Positions 8,530 to 19,302 of a DNA stretch of 64,000 bases are shown here, one piece after another. The DNA lies in contig NZ_CP070496.1 of NCBI RefSeq assembly GCF_016925535.1, forward strand, positions 2,046,001 through 2,110,000. Reading direction: 5' to 3'. The stretch is from Natronoglycomyces albus. Its GTDB lineage: Bacteria > Actinomycetota > Actinomycetes > Mycobacteriales > Micromonosporaceae. Below the pieces are notes generated by a model. The model was not told where the DNA came from, ran no database searches, and saw only the letters and a program-made list of their open reading frames with translations. The position numbers and the translations under genes were made by a program. The number at the start of each line of letters is the position of its first letter. Position 1 is the first letter of the stretch.

Positions 8530-9792
8530 ATGAAAACAGACCAGGACCACACCACCGACGACTCTCACCCCGTACCAGAACTGTGGGACCTCACTGCGGA
8601 AGGAACCGACCACTCACATGGCGTCATCGCCATCACGGTATTCAATCCACGAACCGTGACCGACTTTGACGCGGAGACCAACACCGCTGGCCTGGTACAT
8701 CCCCTCTACCCACTCATACGGGTCGACGGACAAACCGTCGAATTGAGCTCCCCGCACGCCCTGATCACTGTCGTGGCGGGTACCCGCCTCGTCGAAGTGA
8801 TGGAAAACCAGTGCTATGTCTCGAAGAAAGTCGACGTCGCTGCCGAGGCCAGCCTCCCCCTGTGGATAGGAGTAGGCGGTGACACCGCTCATCCGTACCT
8901 GCTCGTGGGACCGGAGGCATACGCGCGACAAGCTAGGCGAGAGCGCGTCACACCATGGATGAAAGCCGCCGCCGCCAGCGCCGGGCTCTTTGTGTTGTTC
9001 CCGCTGCTCTTTGCCTTGGGGCTTCTCGTTGCCGAAGCGGCACTGGATTTCGAGGCTCACGACCTGGTGCGTGGTGGCCTCAGTTACGGTCTCATGGCAG
9101 TTGGCATCGGTTGCTTCTTTCCTTTGCGTTCGTGGTTCACCGGTCGCCAGGAGCGTGAATTCTACTCGGCGGAGCTATCTGTGGCGCCAGAGGAAATCGG
9201 CCCCTCCCCTGACCCAGCTCATGCGGTTACGCTTCTTCAGCCGGGCACGGCTTTGCCCTCAGCAGGTGCGGGCATCATCCTCAGCATGCGTCCCGCTCCG
9301 GCCTCACTAGCTCGTTTGATGGCATATCAAGGTGGCTCTGCCACCGCGCGCAGCCGAGTCTGGTTGCATTGCACAGATTTGCAAAGTTGGCTGGCCGCGC
9401 CCTTGGTTTATGTCGATGGGCATCGGATTTCCCAGCGGTGGGGAACCGTTTGGGTTCCGCTTTCCCCGGGCCGCCATCGGCTCACGGTGGTGTTGCCAGG
9501 GTTCAGTGACCCGCTGTTCGACGATCCGGAGCCTGTCGGCCCCAGGGCCGAAGAGTCTCTTGAGGTTGAGGTCGCCCTCGCAACGGTCGTGCGTCTGAGG
9601 GCCGAATACAACGTGATCGCTTTGGCTCGATCGCTGGCTAGCGAACATCCCGAGTCCAAGCCGTTGTGGTTGTCGGTACTCGATGTAGCTGGGCACGCGG
9701 GTCATACCAGTGATCAAGCTCGCCGTCCCCAGTTGACGCTGCGTGAGCTGGGGGTCGAACGGGTCCGACCAGGAACCCGTCTTCTCACCTGA
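8530..9792 (+). CDS. two-pass membrane protein of unknown function
   Basis: Not recognised as a named family. 420 residues from ATG 8530 (a GTG at 8521, overlapping the upstream stop region, is also possible). Residues 1-140 look soluble and beta-rich (IAITVFNPRTVTDFD, LIRVDGQTVELSSPHALITVVAGTRLVEVMENQCYVSKKVDV). Two membrane helices follow at about 145-170 and 180-200. The C-terminal 200 residues contain PEGA-like patterns (YVDGHRISQRWGTVWVPLSPGRHRLTVVLPG), so a carbohydrate- or surface-binding beta fold is possible. It follows the WXG-like gene by eight bases and is probably co-transcribed with it, which suggests a shared envelope or secretion role. Confidence 0.7.
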   Translation: MKTDQDHTTDDSHPVPELWDLTAEGTDHSHGVIAITVFNPRTVTDFDAETNTAGLVHPLYPLIRVDGQTVELSSPHALITVVAGTRLVEVMENQCYVSKKVDVAAEASLPLWIGVGGDTAHPYLLVGPEAYARQARRERVTPWMKAAAASAGLFVLFPLLFALGLLVAEAALDFEAHDLVRGGLSYGLMAVGIGCFFPLRSWFTGRQEREFYSAELSVAPEEIGPSPDPAHAVTLLQPGTALPSAGAGIILSMRPAPASLARLMAYQGGSATARSRVWLHCTDLQSWLAAPLVYVDGHRISQRWGTVWVPLSPGRHRLTVVLPGFSDPLFDDPEPVGPRAEESLEVEVALATVVRLRAEYNVIALARSLASEHPESKPLWLSVLDVAGHAGHTSDQARRPQLTLRELGVERVRPGTRLLT

Positions 9793-10082
9793 GGCGGGTC
9801 GGCGAGGAAACGCTCACAGGTGGCTCCAGGATTGATCACGCCTGGATGCCGTGAGGACTGCCCTATCTTCGCTGAGTCTTCCCGTCACCTTTGTGTCCAT
9901 TCGTGGCACGCGATGCGGCTCGGGTCTCACCTGTCCCCGCTTGAGAGCGGAAGCTCGGGTGAACGGCCGTGCCCTGAGACAGCACGCGCTGTGACGCAAC
10001 CGACCGCAGGCTATGGGAACCTTTTGCCTGCGATCTGGCTCCCTATCTATACCAACTCGCCATCCAGACGCAGGGAGACCGC
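9793..10082. other. intergenic region before the hydrolase-sigma operon
   Basis: No gene was recognised in these 290 bases. The 3' end holds AGGGAG just before the GTG start at 10083. A promoter must lie here for the downstream three-gene operon, and it would be the natural target of the encoded ECF sigma factor, but no -35/-10 pair is convincing by eye. Confidence 0.4.
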
Positions 10083-11270
10083 GTGACATCGACAGATGCC
10101 CCCACAACCCGACTGAGTCCATCGCCGCGCCCAGGTACTAGGGCCTATCCGTGGCTGAGGAGAGCCGCGCTCGTAACCGCGATTCTCCTCAGCGCACGAG
10201 TGCTCATCGGCCTCATTTGGTTCCTGGGCCTAGGGGTCCCATCCGCCCAGCCAGGTTTTTCATGGTTTAGCACTGGCCTCATCACCCTTTTGTGCGCCGC
10301 TGTGGTCGTTGCCATCCTGCGATGGGCGCGTTTCGATATGGCGCTTCTGCGCCATCGACTCGCCTTCGCGATTCCGCTACTGCTCACCGCTGGGCTCTTG
10401 TACGGAGCATACGGCTGGCAGCCCGCCGCACAGGACTATCAGGCGGACGAGGTTCCCGGGCCGCCATCGCACTATGTTGATACTGATCTGGCCCGCTTTC
10501 ACTACACCGACCAGGGCGAGGGGCCGCCAGTGGTCCTACTGTCACCAGGTGCCGCTTGGACCATGGCCTGGCAGCCGCAAGCGGCGTATCTGGCCCAGAC
10601 CCATCGCGTCGTGGTGGTCGATTTGCCCGGTCAAGGCTTCACCCAACTACGCGAGGATGACTTCGCCTTCGACCTACCGGCCATGTCCTCAGCCATCGAT
10701 GCTTTCCTCGAAAGCCTCGATCTGCGCGGAGCTCATCTAGGTGGTATGTCGTGGAGCGCTGGATGGGCGCTGCACTATGCCTCGGAAAACCCCGAAAACG
10801 TCAATCGACTGATGCTGTTGGCTCCTTCGGGCGTCGATGAGCCCGACATCCTCACGTGGAGGCTCCTAGAGCCTCCCATCATCGGCGAGCTCGTGTCCAA
10901 ACTCAGCGCCGTAGACCGCTCAAGCTACGCGAATATGGTCGCGGATATGTTCGCACATCAAGATCAGGTGACCGACGAGGTCATCGACGCGATGTGGAAA
11001 CCAAATACCTTTGCGAATAACATTGCCGCGACCACACAGCTACAACGAGGACTGGACTGGCGGCTCACCGAGGCGGCCATGCCCGATCTTCCTCATCCGA
11101 CACTGGTGTTGTGGGGAGAGGAGGACTCGGTGTTGTCCGTTGATCTCGCGCAAACCTTCGAGACCCTTATCCCAAACAGCGTCGTGCATCGATTCTCCGA
11201 TTGTGGGCACGCACTTACCTTGGACTGTTCTGCGGAGGTCAACACGGCTATGGCGGAGTTTCTGACATGA
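10083..11270 (+). CDS. membrane-anchored alpha/beta hydrolase
   Basis: 395 residues from GTG 10083, preceded by AGGGAG at good spacing. Three membrane helices lie at about 28-50, 62-80 and 94-112, followed by an alpha/beta hydrolase domain from about 135. The oxyanion region LLSPGAAWTMAW, the DLPGQGFTQL loop and the nucleophile Ser223 in GMSWS are visible; the acid is probably the Asp in LWGEEDSV and the base the His in DCGHALTLD. The nucleophile elbow is GxSxS where most family members have GxSxG. The stop overlaps the sigma-factor ATG (ATGA). Substrate is unknown; the topology suggests action at the membrane, with the side not determined. Confidence 0.85.
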   Translation: MTSTDAPTTRLSPSPRPGTRAYPWLRRAALVTAILLSARVLIGLIWFLGLGVPSAQPGFSWFSTGLITLLCAAVVVAILRWARFDMALLRHRLAFAIPLLLTAGLLYGAYGWQPAAQDYQADEVPGPPSHYVDTDLARFHYTDQGEGPPVVLLSPGAAWTMAWQPQAAYLAQTHRVVVVDLPGQGFTQLREDDFAFDLPAMSSAIDAFLESLDLRGAHLGGMSWSAGWALHYASENPENVNRLMLLAPSGVDEPDILTWRLLEPPIIGELVSKLSAVDRSSYANMVADMFAHQDQVTDEVIDAMWKPNTFANNIAATTQLQRGLDWRLTEAAMPDLPHPTLVLWGEEDSVLSVDLAQTFETLIPNSVVHRFSDCGHALTLDCSAEVNTAMAEFLT

Positions 11271-11770
11271 CGGTCGACGCCGAGGTGGTTGCGCTAGTCC
11301 GCCGGGCCCAGGCCGGGGACACCCTGGCCATGAACGACTTGCTCGACCACGTGGCACCTTACGTGGCCTCTCTGTGCGGCCCCATAGCCTTGTCCGAGGG
11401 CAGCGACGCCGCCCAGGAGGCACTCATCACCGTGTTTCGTTCGCTGAAGACTCTGCGCGACCCGGCTGCCTTGTACGGATGGGTGCGACAGATTTCAGTG
11501 AGAACCGCAATCCGTATGGCGTCACGCCACCGTAAAAGCGTTCCGGGCGACTTGTCTGAGCTACCTGCGTCCGGTCACGCGCATCTCCACTCAGACATCC
11601 TGGACGTTCTCAACCGTCTCAGCCCGGAGCACCGGGCGATACTGCTGCTGCGCGACCGGTTCGGGCTGACCGAACACGAAGCAGCCGAACATCTCAACCT
11701 TGAAGTGGGGACCGTGAAATCGCGTCTGCACCGGGCTCGCGATTACTTTCGAAAGGCGTGGACTTCATGA
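11267..11770 (+). CDS. ECF-type RNA polymerase sigma factor
   Basis: 167 residues with the two domains of an extracytoplasmic-function sigma factor. Region 2 is VALVRRAQAGDTLAMNDLLDHVAPYVASLC followed by DAAQEALITVFRSLKTLRDPAALYGWVRQISVRTA. Region 4 is LNRLSPEHRAILLLRDRFGLTEHEAAEHLNLEVGTVKSRLHRARDYFRKAW with its helix-turn-helix. The ATG overlaps the hydrolase stop in ATGA, and its own stop overlaps the next ATG in the same way, so all three proteins are coupled in translation. There is no recognisable anti-sigma factor. Candidates for a regulatory partner are the membrane hydrolase upstream and the SRPBCC protein downstream; this is inference. Confidence 0.92.
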   Translation: MTVDAEVVALVRRAQAGDTLAMNDLLDHVAPYVASLCGPIALSEGSDAAQEALITVFRSLKTLRDPAALYGWVRQISVRTAIRMASRHRKSVPGDLSELPASGHAHLHSDILDVLNRLSPEHRAILLLRDRFGLTEHEAAEHLNLEVGTVKSRLHRARDYFRKAWTS

Positions 11771-12237
11771 CCACATGGCCGAACGCATCCATCGACACTG
11801 TGACTCGCTTCCGGGCACTATCGGCCGCAGTCGCGGGGGCTCACGTCGCGGAACGATTCATCAACGCACCTTTTGACGACGTGTGGGCATATATCTCGGA
11901 CTTGGAAGGAGGCTTTGGAGACATCGAGCCAGACATGCGGAACATTCATGTTAGGCACTACGACGGCCATCGGATCGTTGCTGTGGCGCGCAGCCGGTTG
12001 GGGATGCGCGCGCTCTTGCGCGGCACGCTGCGTCCCGGATGGTGCTGGCTACAAAGCCGCTTCCTCATCATTGGCATTGCCGCGCAACCTGAGGGAACGG
12101 GCACGCGGGTGGCAATGACAGGAGGGCTGCGTGTCCCCGGACGCGCCCGTCTGGCACCACTGGGGGTGCGGCGGACGGCGCAACGATCACTTATACGCCT
12201 CGAGCGCCACTTCAGCCCAGCGGCAATCGAGGACTAG
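11767..12237 (+). CDS. SRPBCC / polyketide cyclase-like protein
   Basis: 156 residues from ATG 11767, which overlaps the sigma-factor stop as ATGA (a GTG nine bases upstream in frame is also possible). The START/Bet v1-like pattern is visible: AERFINAPFDDVWAYISDLEGGFGDIEPDMRNIHVRHYDGHRIVAVARSRLGMRALLRG, then WCWLQSRFLIIGIAAQPEGTGTRVAMTGGLRVPGR. Such folds bind hydrophobic ligands in a cavity. Placement as third gene of an ECF sigma operon suggests a ligand sensor or a target of the same response. A long hairpin follows the stop. Confidence 0.78.
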   Translation: MTTWPNASIDTVTRFRALSAAVAGAHVAERFINAPFDDVWAYISDLEGGFGDIEPDMRNIHVRHYDGHRIVAVARSRLGMRALLRGTLRPGWCWLQSRFLIIGIAAQPEGTGTRVAMTGGLRVPGRARLAPLGVRRTAQRSLIRLERHFSPAAIED

Positions 12238-12242
12238 GCCAG

Positions 12243-12298
12243 AAGAGGATTGAGGCCGATGAGAGCGTAATCAACGCTTCCATCGGCCTCAATCCTCT

Positions 12299-12299
<1 letters not shown>
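12243..12299. terminator. bidirectional terminator hairpin between SRPBCC gene and pyrG
   Basis: A perfect 19-bp stem (12243-12261 with 12281-12299) encloses 19 bases that can pair further (AGCGT/ACGCT). The right arm runs into the pyrG stop codon. It serves two convergent operons. Confidence 0.85.
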
Positions 12300-14023
<1,724 letters not shown>

Positions 14024-14108
14024 TCACGACGGGCCCAAGCGGTCATCTTGGGCCGCAGATCGGGCAACCGACCTGGTGTTGGAAGCAATAACCGATACGG
14101 CCAGAGCC

Positions 14109-16550
14109 TCATCCACGGGATTCCACACTAACACTTTCGCCGCCCAAATCCTCATCGACCCACGAGGGCGCGACGACAATCATGTCGTTGTATTCCCCAT
14201 CACGTACATGGGCCCGGGCCAGCACCCGGTGAGACACGATGACCGCCAACGGAACCATGACCGCCAGCGCCGATCCAAGCACCATGAGAGCCTTGCCCAT
14301 GAAGATGCCCGCGATCAGCGAGGAGAACACGGCGGCGGAGAAAGCGGCCCGCAGCGGTGGATACAGTCCAAAGGCTCGGCGCAACCCTCCAGAGGGGCGC
14401 AAGAGCACCATCCAGCAGTACAAGCCCGCCACGAGAGTCACCACGGTCAATGGTGAGGTGAAAAGGGTGAGCATGTTGGTGCCCGCCACTCCCCTCACCA
14501 CCAGGGTTGTCTCGCCTACGACCAAATCGGCGGCGGTGTTGCCCAACACTCCTCGCTCGGTGTGTTCCCGCAGTACGTCGAGGACGATGATGAGGAAGAG
14601 CGCGGCCAGACCGGCGATGATAGACCAGGCGACGCGGCCAAATGAGACCCAGCCTCCGCGAGCGAGCGCGGCCGCTAGGCACAGCCCGACGATGAGCGCC
14701 ACAGCCGCCGGGATGTTGTCCCCCAGCCAGTGCGCCCCGATGAGGATCACTCCGATAATGCCAATACCGGCCATGACTGGTGCGCGTAGCTGTACGTCGA
14801 GCCGCCAGGCCGCCGAGGCGGCCAGTAGCCACAGGGAGCCGATGACGATACCGACGAGGACTGGGCCTGCCGCGACGTCGGCGGCTTCGGACAGCGAATG
14901 GTCGCCAATAAGTGCGCCCAAGTGGATGCGTCCGGTCAAGAGCATGGCCACGATCGCCACGGCCAGTCCGAAGAAGGACACCGTCATCATCAGGCCCATG
15001 GGGCTGCGTCGTTTAGGGGCGGCTATCGCCGCCACAGTGCACACCCCGGCGATGAGGATGGTGAGCCCCAGTGCCAACCAGGTTGGTTTGGCTACGTTCC
15101 ACCAGCCAAAGAAGTCGACCAGGAACGCGGCGGGAGCAAGCAACGCACACCATAGGGCAGTGACGACGTTGGCCCGCATGAGCCAAAGCGGTGGCGGCCG
15201 CACTCCCGGTTGCCCGGCTTTGCGCAGCAAACGCAACAGTGGATAGGCAACCACCATAAGTACTAGGAGCGCCAGTACCAGCAACCACTGCATGAACGTA
15301 CTGGCCCGTTCTGCGGCGACCAGATGCTCATCGGCCTCAGCTAGGGCTTCGGCTTGAGACTGGGCTCGGGAGAGAGCCTCGCCCTGGGTCTCAGTGGCCG
15401 GTGAGGGGATCGTGGTGAGCACCTGCCCGGTCATGGTCTCGCCGCCCGGAGCGTCGAGCATCGCCAGCAGCGTCGGCGTAAGGTCGGTCAGGTGCGCATA
15501 TCCCGGGCGTCCGCCCGGACGCATAAGCTGCTGGGGCTCATCGGAGTCGGGAAGGTCCAACATCATGGCTAGCAGATGCTGCGGGTAGCCGATTTGGGAG
15601 ATTCCGGCGACCAAAAGTGCGGTGTTCTCGCCTGCGGCTTCTTGGGCGATGCCGACCATGGCGTCAAGCTCGGCTAGCGCTGCCGCGCGGGCGGCCCCAC
15701 GTTCGGGCAGAATGCCGCCGTCGATCATTGTCAGCGCGCATTCCTCGATGTCCAACGCGAGGGTACTGGCCGGGGGAAGCTGACCGTAGTAGTGGTTTAC
15801 GCGGCCCACCGCGTTGGCCGCGGCGTAGGCAGCGGCGGGACCGACGGCGACAGCGCAGTTGACGGCGGTGGGCAAGACCCCGAGTTCAACATAGTTCTCT
15901 GGGTCCCGATTCTCGGCTACGAGATCGCTCTGGTCGCCGACCATAGCGTCGGGCCCGTTGACGATGATTTCCTCGTCTGTGACCGGGTCGCATTCAGGGC
16001 CCGATCCCAATTGGGTACCGGCTGCTTCGGCACCGGCGGAGAACGACAGCCAGCCATCCAGCGGGCAGGTGAGAGTTCGGCGCGAGTTCGTCGTCAACGC
16101 GGCGGCGGCCGAGCGTTCAGAGGTCTCCCACAGGTTGGGGGTGTGGTCAGGATCAAGGTCGGACCATTTCAGGCCCCCCACTCCCACCACGACCACCGAG
16201 TCGACCGCAGTTGGGGTCTGCGCATCGGGACGCGGTGGCAATAGCTGCCACGCCGCCAATAGTCCCAGGAGCGCGACGCCAACCCAGGCGACGATGCGGC
16301 GACGATGCCACCCGGCGGGCACAGCGGCTCCTCGGGCGGCGTTGCGGGTCCACGTGCGCATCCAGCCGCGGAAACCGGAAGGTGAGGTGGCACCGTCGGC
16401 GTTGGCGGTGGTGGGGGGGGCCTCCTCGCGGGCGTTGCCGTCCGCCTCGGCCGTTTGCCGGTCTGTCTCGGCGGCTGCCGGGGAGTTCACGCCAGTGGTT
16501 CCTGCGGCATCAGGCTGATCGTGCTCGGGGTTGGGGACCTGGTCCTGCAC
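14109..16550 (-). CDS. large membrane protein with alkaline-phosphatase-like extracytoplasmic domain
   Basis: 813 residues from a GTG at 16550, four bases after the stop of the glycosyltransferase. Residues 1-80 are Ala/Glu/Thr-rich and disordered; one helix at about 84-103 is followed by a soluble domain to about 415 (VDSVVVVGVGGLKWSDLDPDHTPNLWE, SRRTLTCPLDGWLSFSAG, and later HLTDLTPTLLAMLDAP). That pattern matches alkaline-phosphatase-superfamily folds, although metal ligands could not be assigned securely. The last 380 residues contain about ten membrane helices. Position after PNPT-like, MurJ and GT4 genes suggests an envelope role such as processing or transferring a lipid-linked glycan; this is inference. 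Confidence 0.78.
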   Translation of the reverse strand: MQDQVPNPEHDQPDAAGTTGVNSPAAAETDRQTAEADGNAREEAPPTTANADGATSPSGFRGWMRTWTRNAARGAAVPAGWHRRRIVAWVGVALLGLLAAWQLLPPRPDAQTPTAVDSVVVVGVGGLKWSDLDPDHTPNLWETSERSAAAALTTNSRRTLTCPLDGWLSFSAGAEAAGTQLGSGPECDPVTDEEIIVNGPDAMVGDQSDLVAENRDPENYVELGVLPTAVNCAVAVGPAAAYAAANAVGRVNHYYGQLPPASTLALDIEECALTMIDGGILPERGAARAAALAELDAMVGIAQEAAGENTALLVAGISQIGYPQHLLAMMLDLPDSDEPQQLMRPGGRPGYAHLTDLTPTLLAMLDAPGGETMTGQVLTTIPSPATETQGEALSRAQSQAEALAEADEHLVAAERASTFMQWLLVLALLVLMVVAYPLLRLLRKAGQPGVRPPPLWLMRANVVTALWCALLAPAAFLVDFFGWWNVAKPTWLALGLTILIAGVCTVAAIAAPKRRSPMGLMMTVSFFGLAVAIVAMLLTGRIHLGALIGDHSLSEAADVAAGPVLVGIVIGSLWLLAASAAWRLDVQLRAPVMAGIGIIGVILIGAHWLGDNIPAAVALIVGLCLAAALARGGWVSFGRVAWSIIAGLAALFLIIVLDVLREHTERGVLGNTAADLVVGETTLVVRGVAGTNMLTLFTSPLTVVTLVAGLYCWMVLLRPSGGLRRAFGLYPPLRAAFSAAVFSSLIAGIFMGKALMVLGSALAVMVPLAVIVSHRVLARAHVRDGEYNDMIVVAPSWVDEDLGGESVSVESRG

Positions 16551-16553
16551 GAC

Positions 16554-17675
16554 TTACCGCCCCACTAGCTCGCGATAGATCGCGTCGAGCTGGTCGATAG
16601 TGGCTGCTTCGTCGGGCCAGGTGGCAGCCTGGGCGGTGCCGGCTTTGCTACGTTCCTGACGCAGGCTCTCATCGCCAAGCAATGTCGCCACCGCTTCTGA
16701 CAGACCCTCGACATCACCGACTTCGAACAGCGTGGCGGCGTCGCCGACCAGCTCGGGAATGCCACCGGTGCGGGTGGCGACCAGTGGGATTCCGGCCTGC
16801 AGAACTTCCTGAGCGAACAGTTGTCGAGCCTCCCATTGACTGGTGACCACCGCTAGGGTTGCGGCGGCCAAGAGGTTTGCGACGTCGCTGCGGTGTCCCA
16901 GCAGCCGCACGTCGACCCCGGCGGAGTCAATGAGACCTTGCAGCCTTTCGCGTTCGGGGCCATCCCCGGCAATGGCGACCACGGGTGAGGGTTCCATTTT
17001 CGACCACGCCGAAGCGGCGTTGACAAGGGTGTCGTAGTCCTTCTGTTGGTGTAGGCGCCCCACTGACACGATGAGCGGTCGCCCCTGGAGATCCAATTCT
17101 TCGGCGACGGCAGTGGGAGAGCCAGCGGCACGACGGTCTGGCGCGGCGACAGGAGCCAATCGCGCGTCGCGGGCGCCCAGTGAGATGAGGTGAGCCTGGA
17201 GGTCTGACGAGGCGGCGAGCGCGATGTCGACGCTACGGGCTAGCCGCTTCTCGGCACTGTTGGAGACGGTACGCTTTAGTCCTTCGGTGATGAGTTGGTT
17301 GTGCCAGGTGCACAGCAGGGAAGACGTCGCTGGTCGAGCCAGAAGCGCGGTAAGGCCACCGGTGAGTCCGTGGGCGTGCACGATGTCGACGCCACGACCG
17401 GAAATGCCGCTGAGGGCCTTGCGGGTGGCCTTCCATGCCAGACCGAGACCCGGCCCGGGCTTATTGCTGATCGGGGCGGCCACGAAGCGCGCTCCCTTGT
17501 CGGTAAAGCCGAAACGGTCCTCGACCTCCGCTGGCGCCACGACCGTGACTCGGTCCCCGCGCTGCGCGAAGCCGCCAGCGATCGAGGCCACGTGGGTGCC
17601 GATTCCTCCCGTAGAGGGCCCCAACACGAATGCAATTCGCCTACCACTCACAGGACTAGCCACCTTCTTCCCCAT
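16554..17675 (-). CDS. GT4-family glycosyltransferase
   Basis: 373 residues with the GT-B fold of family 4 glycosyltransferases. The N-terminal half has LGPSTGGIGTHVASIAGGFAQRGDRVTVVAP and VDIVHAHGLTGGLTALL; the C-terminal half has IVSVGRLHQQKDYDTLVNA, VAIAGDGPERERLQ, and the nucleotide-sugar motif SQWEARQLFAQEVLQAGIPLVATRTGGIPELVGDAATLFEVGD. The canonical E-x7-E motif begins at the Glu of WEARQLFAQE. The start overlaps the murJ end by 20 bases, so coupling is likely. No signal or membrane helix, so it acts on the cytoplasmic side. Donor and acceptor are unknown; a polyprenyl-linked intermediate is plausible from the neighbours. Confidence 0.88.
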   Translation of the reverse strand: MGKKVASPVSGRRIAFVLGPSTGGIGTHVASIAGGFAQRGDRVTVVAPAEVEDRFGFTDKGARFVAAPISNKPGPGLGLAWKATRKALSGISGRGVDIVHAHGLTGGLTALLARPATSSLLCTWHNQLITEGLKRTVSNSAEKRLARSVDIALAASSDLQAHLISLGARDARLAPVAAPDRRAAGSPTAVAEELDLQGRPLIVSVGRLHQQKDYDTLVNAASAWSKMEPSPVVAIAGDGPERERLQGLIDSAGVDVRLLGHRSDVANLLAAATLAVVTSQWEARQLFAQEVLQAGIPLVATRTGGIPELVGDAATLFEVGDVEGLSEAVATLLGDESLRQERSKAGTAQAATWPDEAATIDQLDAIYRELVGR

Positions 17676-19302
17676 GTGCTTCCGCCGTTTGGTCGGCCGA
17701 AGTCTTCGAACTTGACTTGCGCTTAATATTCCCTAGCACTGCCACCGGATTCTGACCTGCGGCGGCTGATGCTGTGACCAGGTATGTCAGGGCGACTACA
17801 ATGCCGACGACCGCACCTTGAACGAGGGCCGAACCCAAGGTGTCGGCCAATCCCCACCATGAGATTACGCCCCGCCCCACTCCAATGGCGACGGCCGTTG
17901 CGACGACTGTGGACACAAGCGCCCGACCGAAGCCACGCAGGCTCTCCGCCCCAGTATGGCGTCCAATCGCAACGGTGAGGAGCACACCCATGGCGACCAT
18001 TCCCGCGCTCCAACCGATGGCCAATGCGATCGTCCGGTTCTCGATGGGCAAGGCAAGACTCAACGCCAACGCGACCGCGGCACCGACAGCCCACCCCGAG
18101 CAGGTTGCGATCGTGGCGGCCCTGGCCTGATCAACCGCGTAAAGGGCGCGACTGTACAGGGCGAACAGGGAGAATCCGACTAGGCCGAACCCAAGAAAGA
18201 ACAAGGTGCCAGAGATCTCAGAAGCGTCGCCAGGAGTGGGTTGGAGAACATTGAGAACAACGGCGATGGGGTCGGAAATCGCGGTGAGGGCGACGACTCC
18301 CAGACCCGAAAGAATCAGGACTATCCGGCCAAAAGTCGCCAGCTGCTCGCGGTAGCGCTGCATATGCCCAAGCTGATAGGCCTCGGTGAGATTGGGGTAG
18401 GCGGCAGTCGCCAGCGGCACCGCCAATACTCCCCATGGCAGCAGAAAGAACATTTGACTGGCGGTAAAAATCGCATACGGGCCGCTACCGGCATCATTGG
18501 CCAAGATCATCATGAGGGCTTGGCATAGCTGCTGGGAACCCAAGATGAGGGTTCCAGCGATCGCGAGACTCCTCAGGTGAGAAGCGACCGCGGCATCGAG
18601 TTTCCAGGTCACCCGGAGTTTTACCCCCGTTTTGGCAACGGGGAAGAACAGGCAGCCACCCAAGACCAGCACGCCGAAGGTCGTACCTGCCGAAATCAGG
18701 AAAAGTTCACCGAAGGTGACATCAACCGGGTCGTCTTTTCGACCCGAGACAAGCCCGTAGGCGATATATACACCGATCATCGTCAACGAGGACAGCAGCG
18801 GGGCCAACGCGGGCCACGCGAAGCGTCGCTGGGCTTGCAAAACGCCCGTCAGCACGATGGCAACGCCATACAAGGGCAGTTGTGGGGCAAAGATGACGAG
18901 CATCCGAGTCGCCGCCGCAACCGTATCGGGATCGTTGGAGCCCATCATCACCCGCATCAGCGGGTCCGCCATAAGAGCTAGCAGGATGCCGATGGGGACC
19001 AAAGCGGTCAACGCCCATGTGAGCAAAGCCGAGGAAATGCGATTGACCTCGTCGCGGTTACCACGGGTCAACGGCCCAGTCAGTAGGGGCACCACCAACG
19101 CGGCCATCGCACCACCCGCGACGATCTCGTAGATGATATTGGGAATCTGGTTAGCCGACTGATAGGCCGTACCCAGACCCGCGAAACCGACTGCCCAGAC
19201 AAGCACCATGGTGCGCCCGAACCCAGCCATGCGGGAAACGACGGTGATAACACTGATCAGGGCCGCATTCTTGCCAACTTCCCGGCCGGAATCAGTGGTC
19301 AC
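17656..19302 (-). CDS. murJ: MurJ/MviN-family lipid II flippase
   Basis: 548 residues with about 14 membrane helices spread over the whole length. The N-terminal NAALISVITVVSRMAGFGRTMVLVWAVGFAGLGTAYQSANQIPNIIYEIVAGGAMAALVVPLL is the diagnostic MVIN start. Family members flip polyprenyl-pyrophosphate-linked peptidoglycan precursor (or other glycans) across the membrane. The GTG start overlaps the stop of the PNPT-like gene (GTGA). Actinobacteria can encode more than one MurJ-like protein, and the main MurJ is usually near the origin; this copy, in an operon with PNPT-like and GT4 genes, could serve a different glycan. Confidence 0.9.
   Translation of the reverse strand: MTTDSGREVGKNAALISVITVVSRMAGFGRTMVLVWAVGFAGLGTAYQSANQIPNIIYEIVAGGAMAALVVPLLTGPLTRGNRDEVNRISSALLTWALTALVPIGILLALMADPLMRVMMGSNDPDTVAAATRMLVIFAPQLPLYGVAIVLTGVLQAQRRFAWPALAPLLSSLTMIGVYIAYGLVSGRKDDPVDVTFGELFLISAGTTFGVLVLGGCLFFPVAKTGVKLRVTWKLDAAVASHLRSLAIAGTLILGSQQLCQALMMILANDAGSGPYAIFTASQMFFLLPWGVLAVPLATAAYPNLTEAYQLGHMQRYREQLATFGRIVLILSGLGVVALTAISDPIAVVLNVLQPTPGDASEISGTLFFLGFGLVGFSLFALYSRALYAVDQARAATIATCSGWAVGAAVALALSLALPIENRTIALAIGWSAGMVAMGVLLTVAIGRHTGAESLRGFGRALVSTVVATAVAIGVGRGVISWWGLADTLGSALVQGAVVGIVVALTYLVTASAAAGQNPVAVLGNIKRKSSSKTSADQTAEAHGEEGG

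Noticed and set aside
14200-15246. Open frames on both strands inside the phosphatase-like membrane protein gene
   Set aside because: Shadow frames of a GC-rich coding region; they have no independent ribosome-binding site or recognisable domain.
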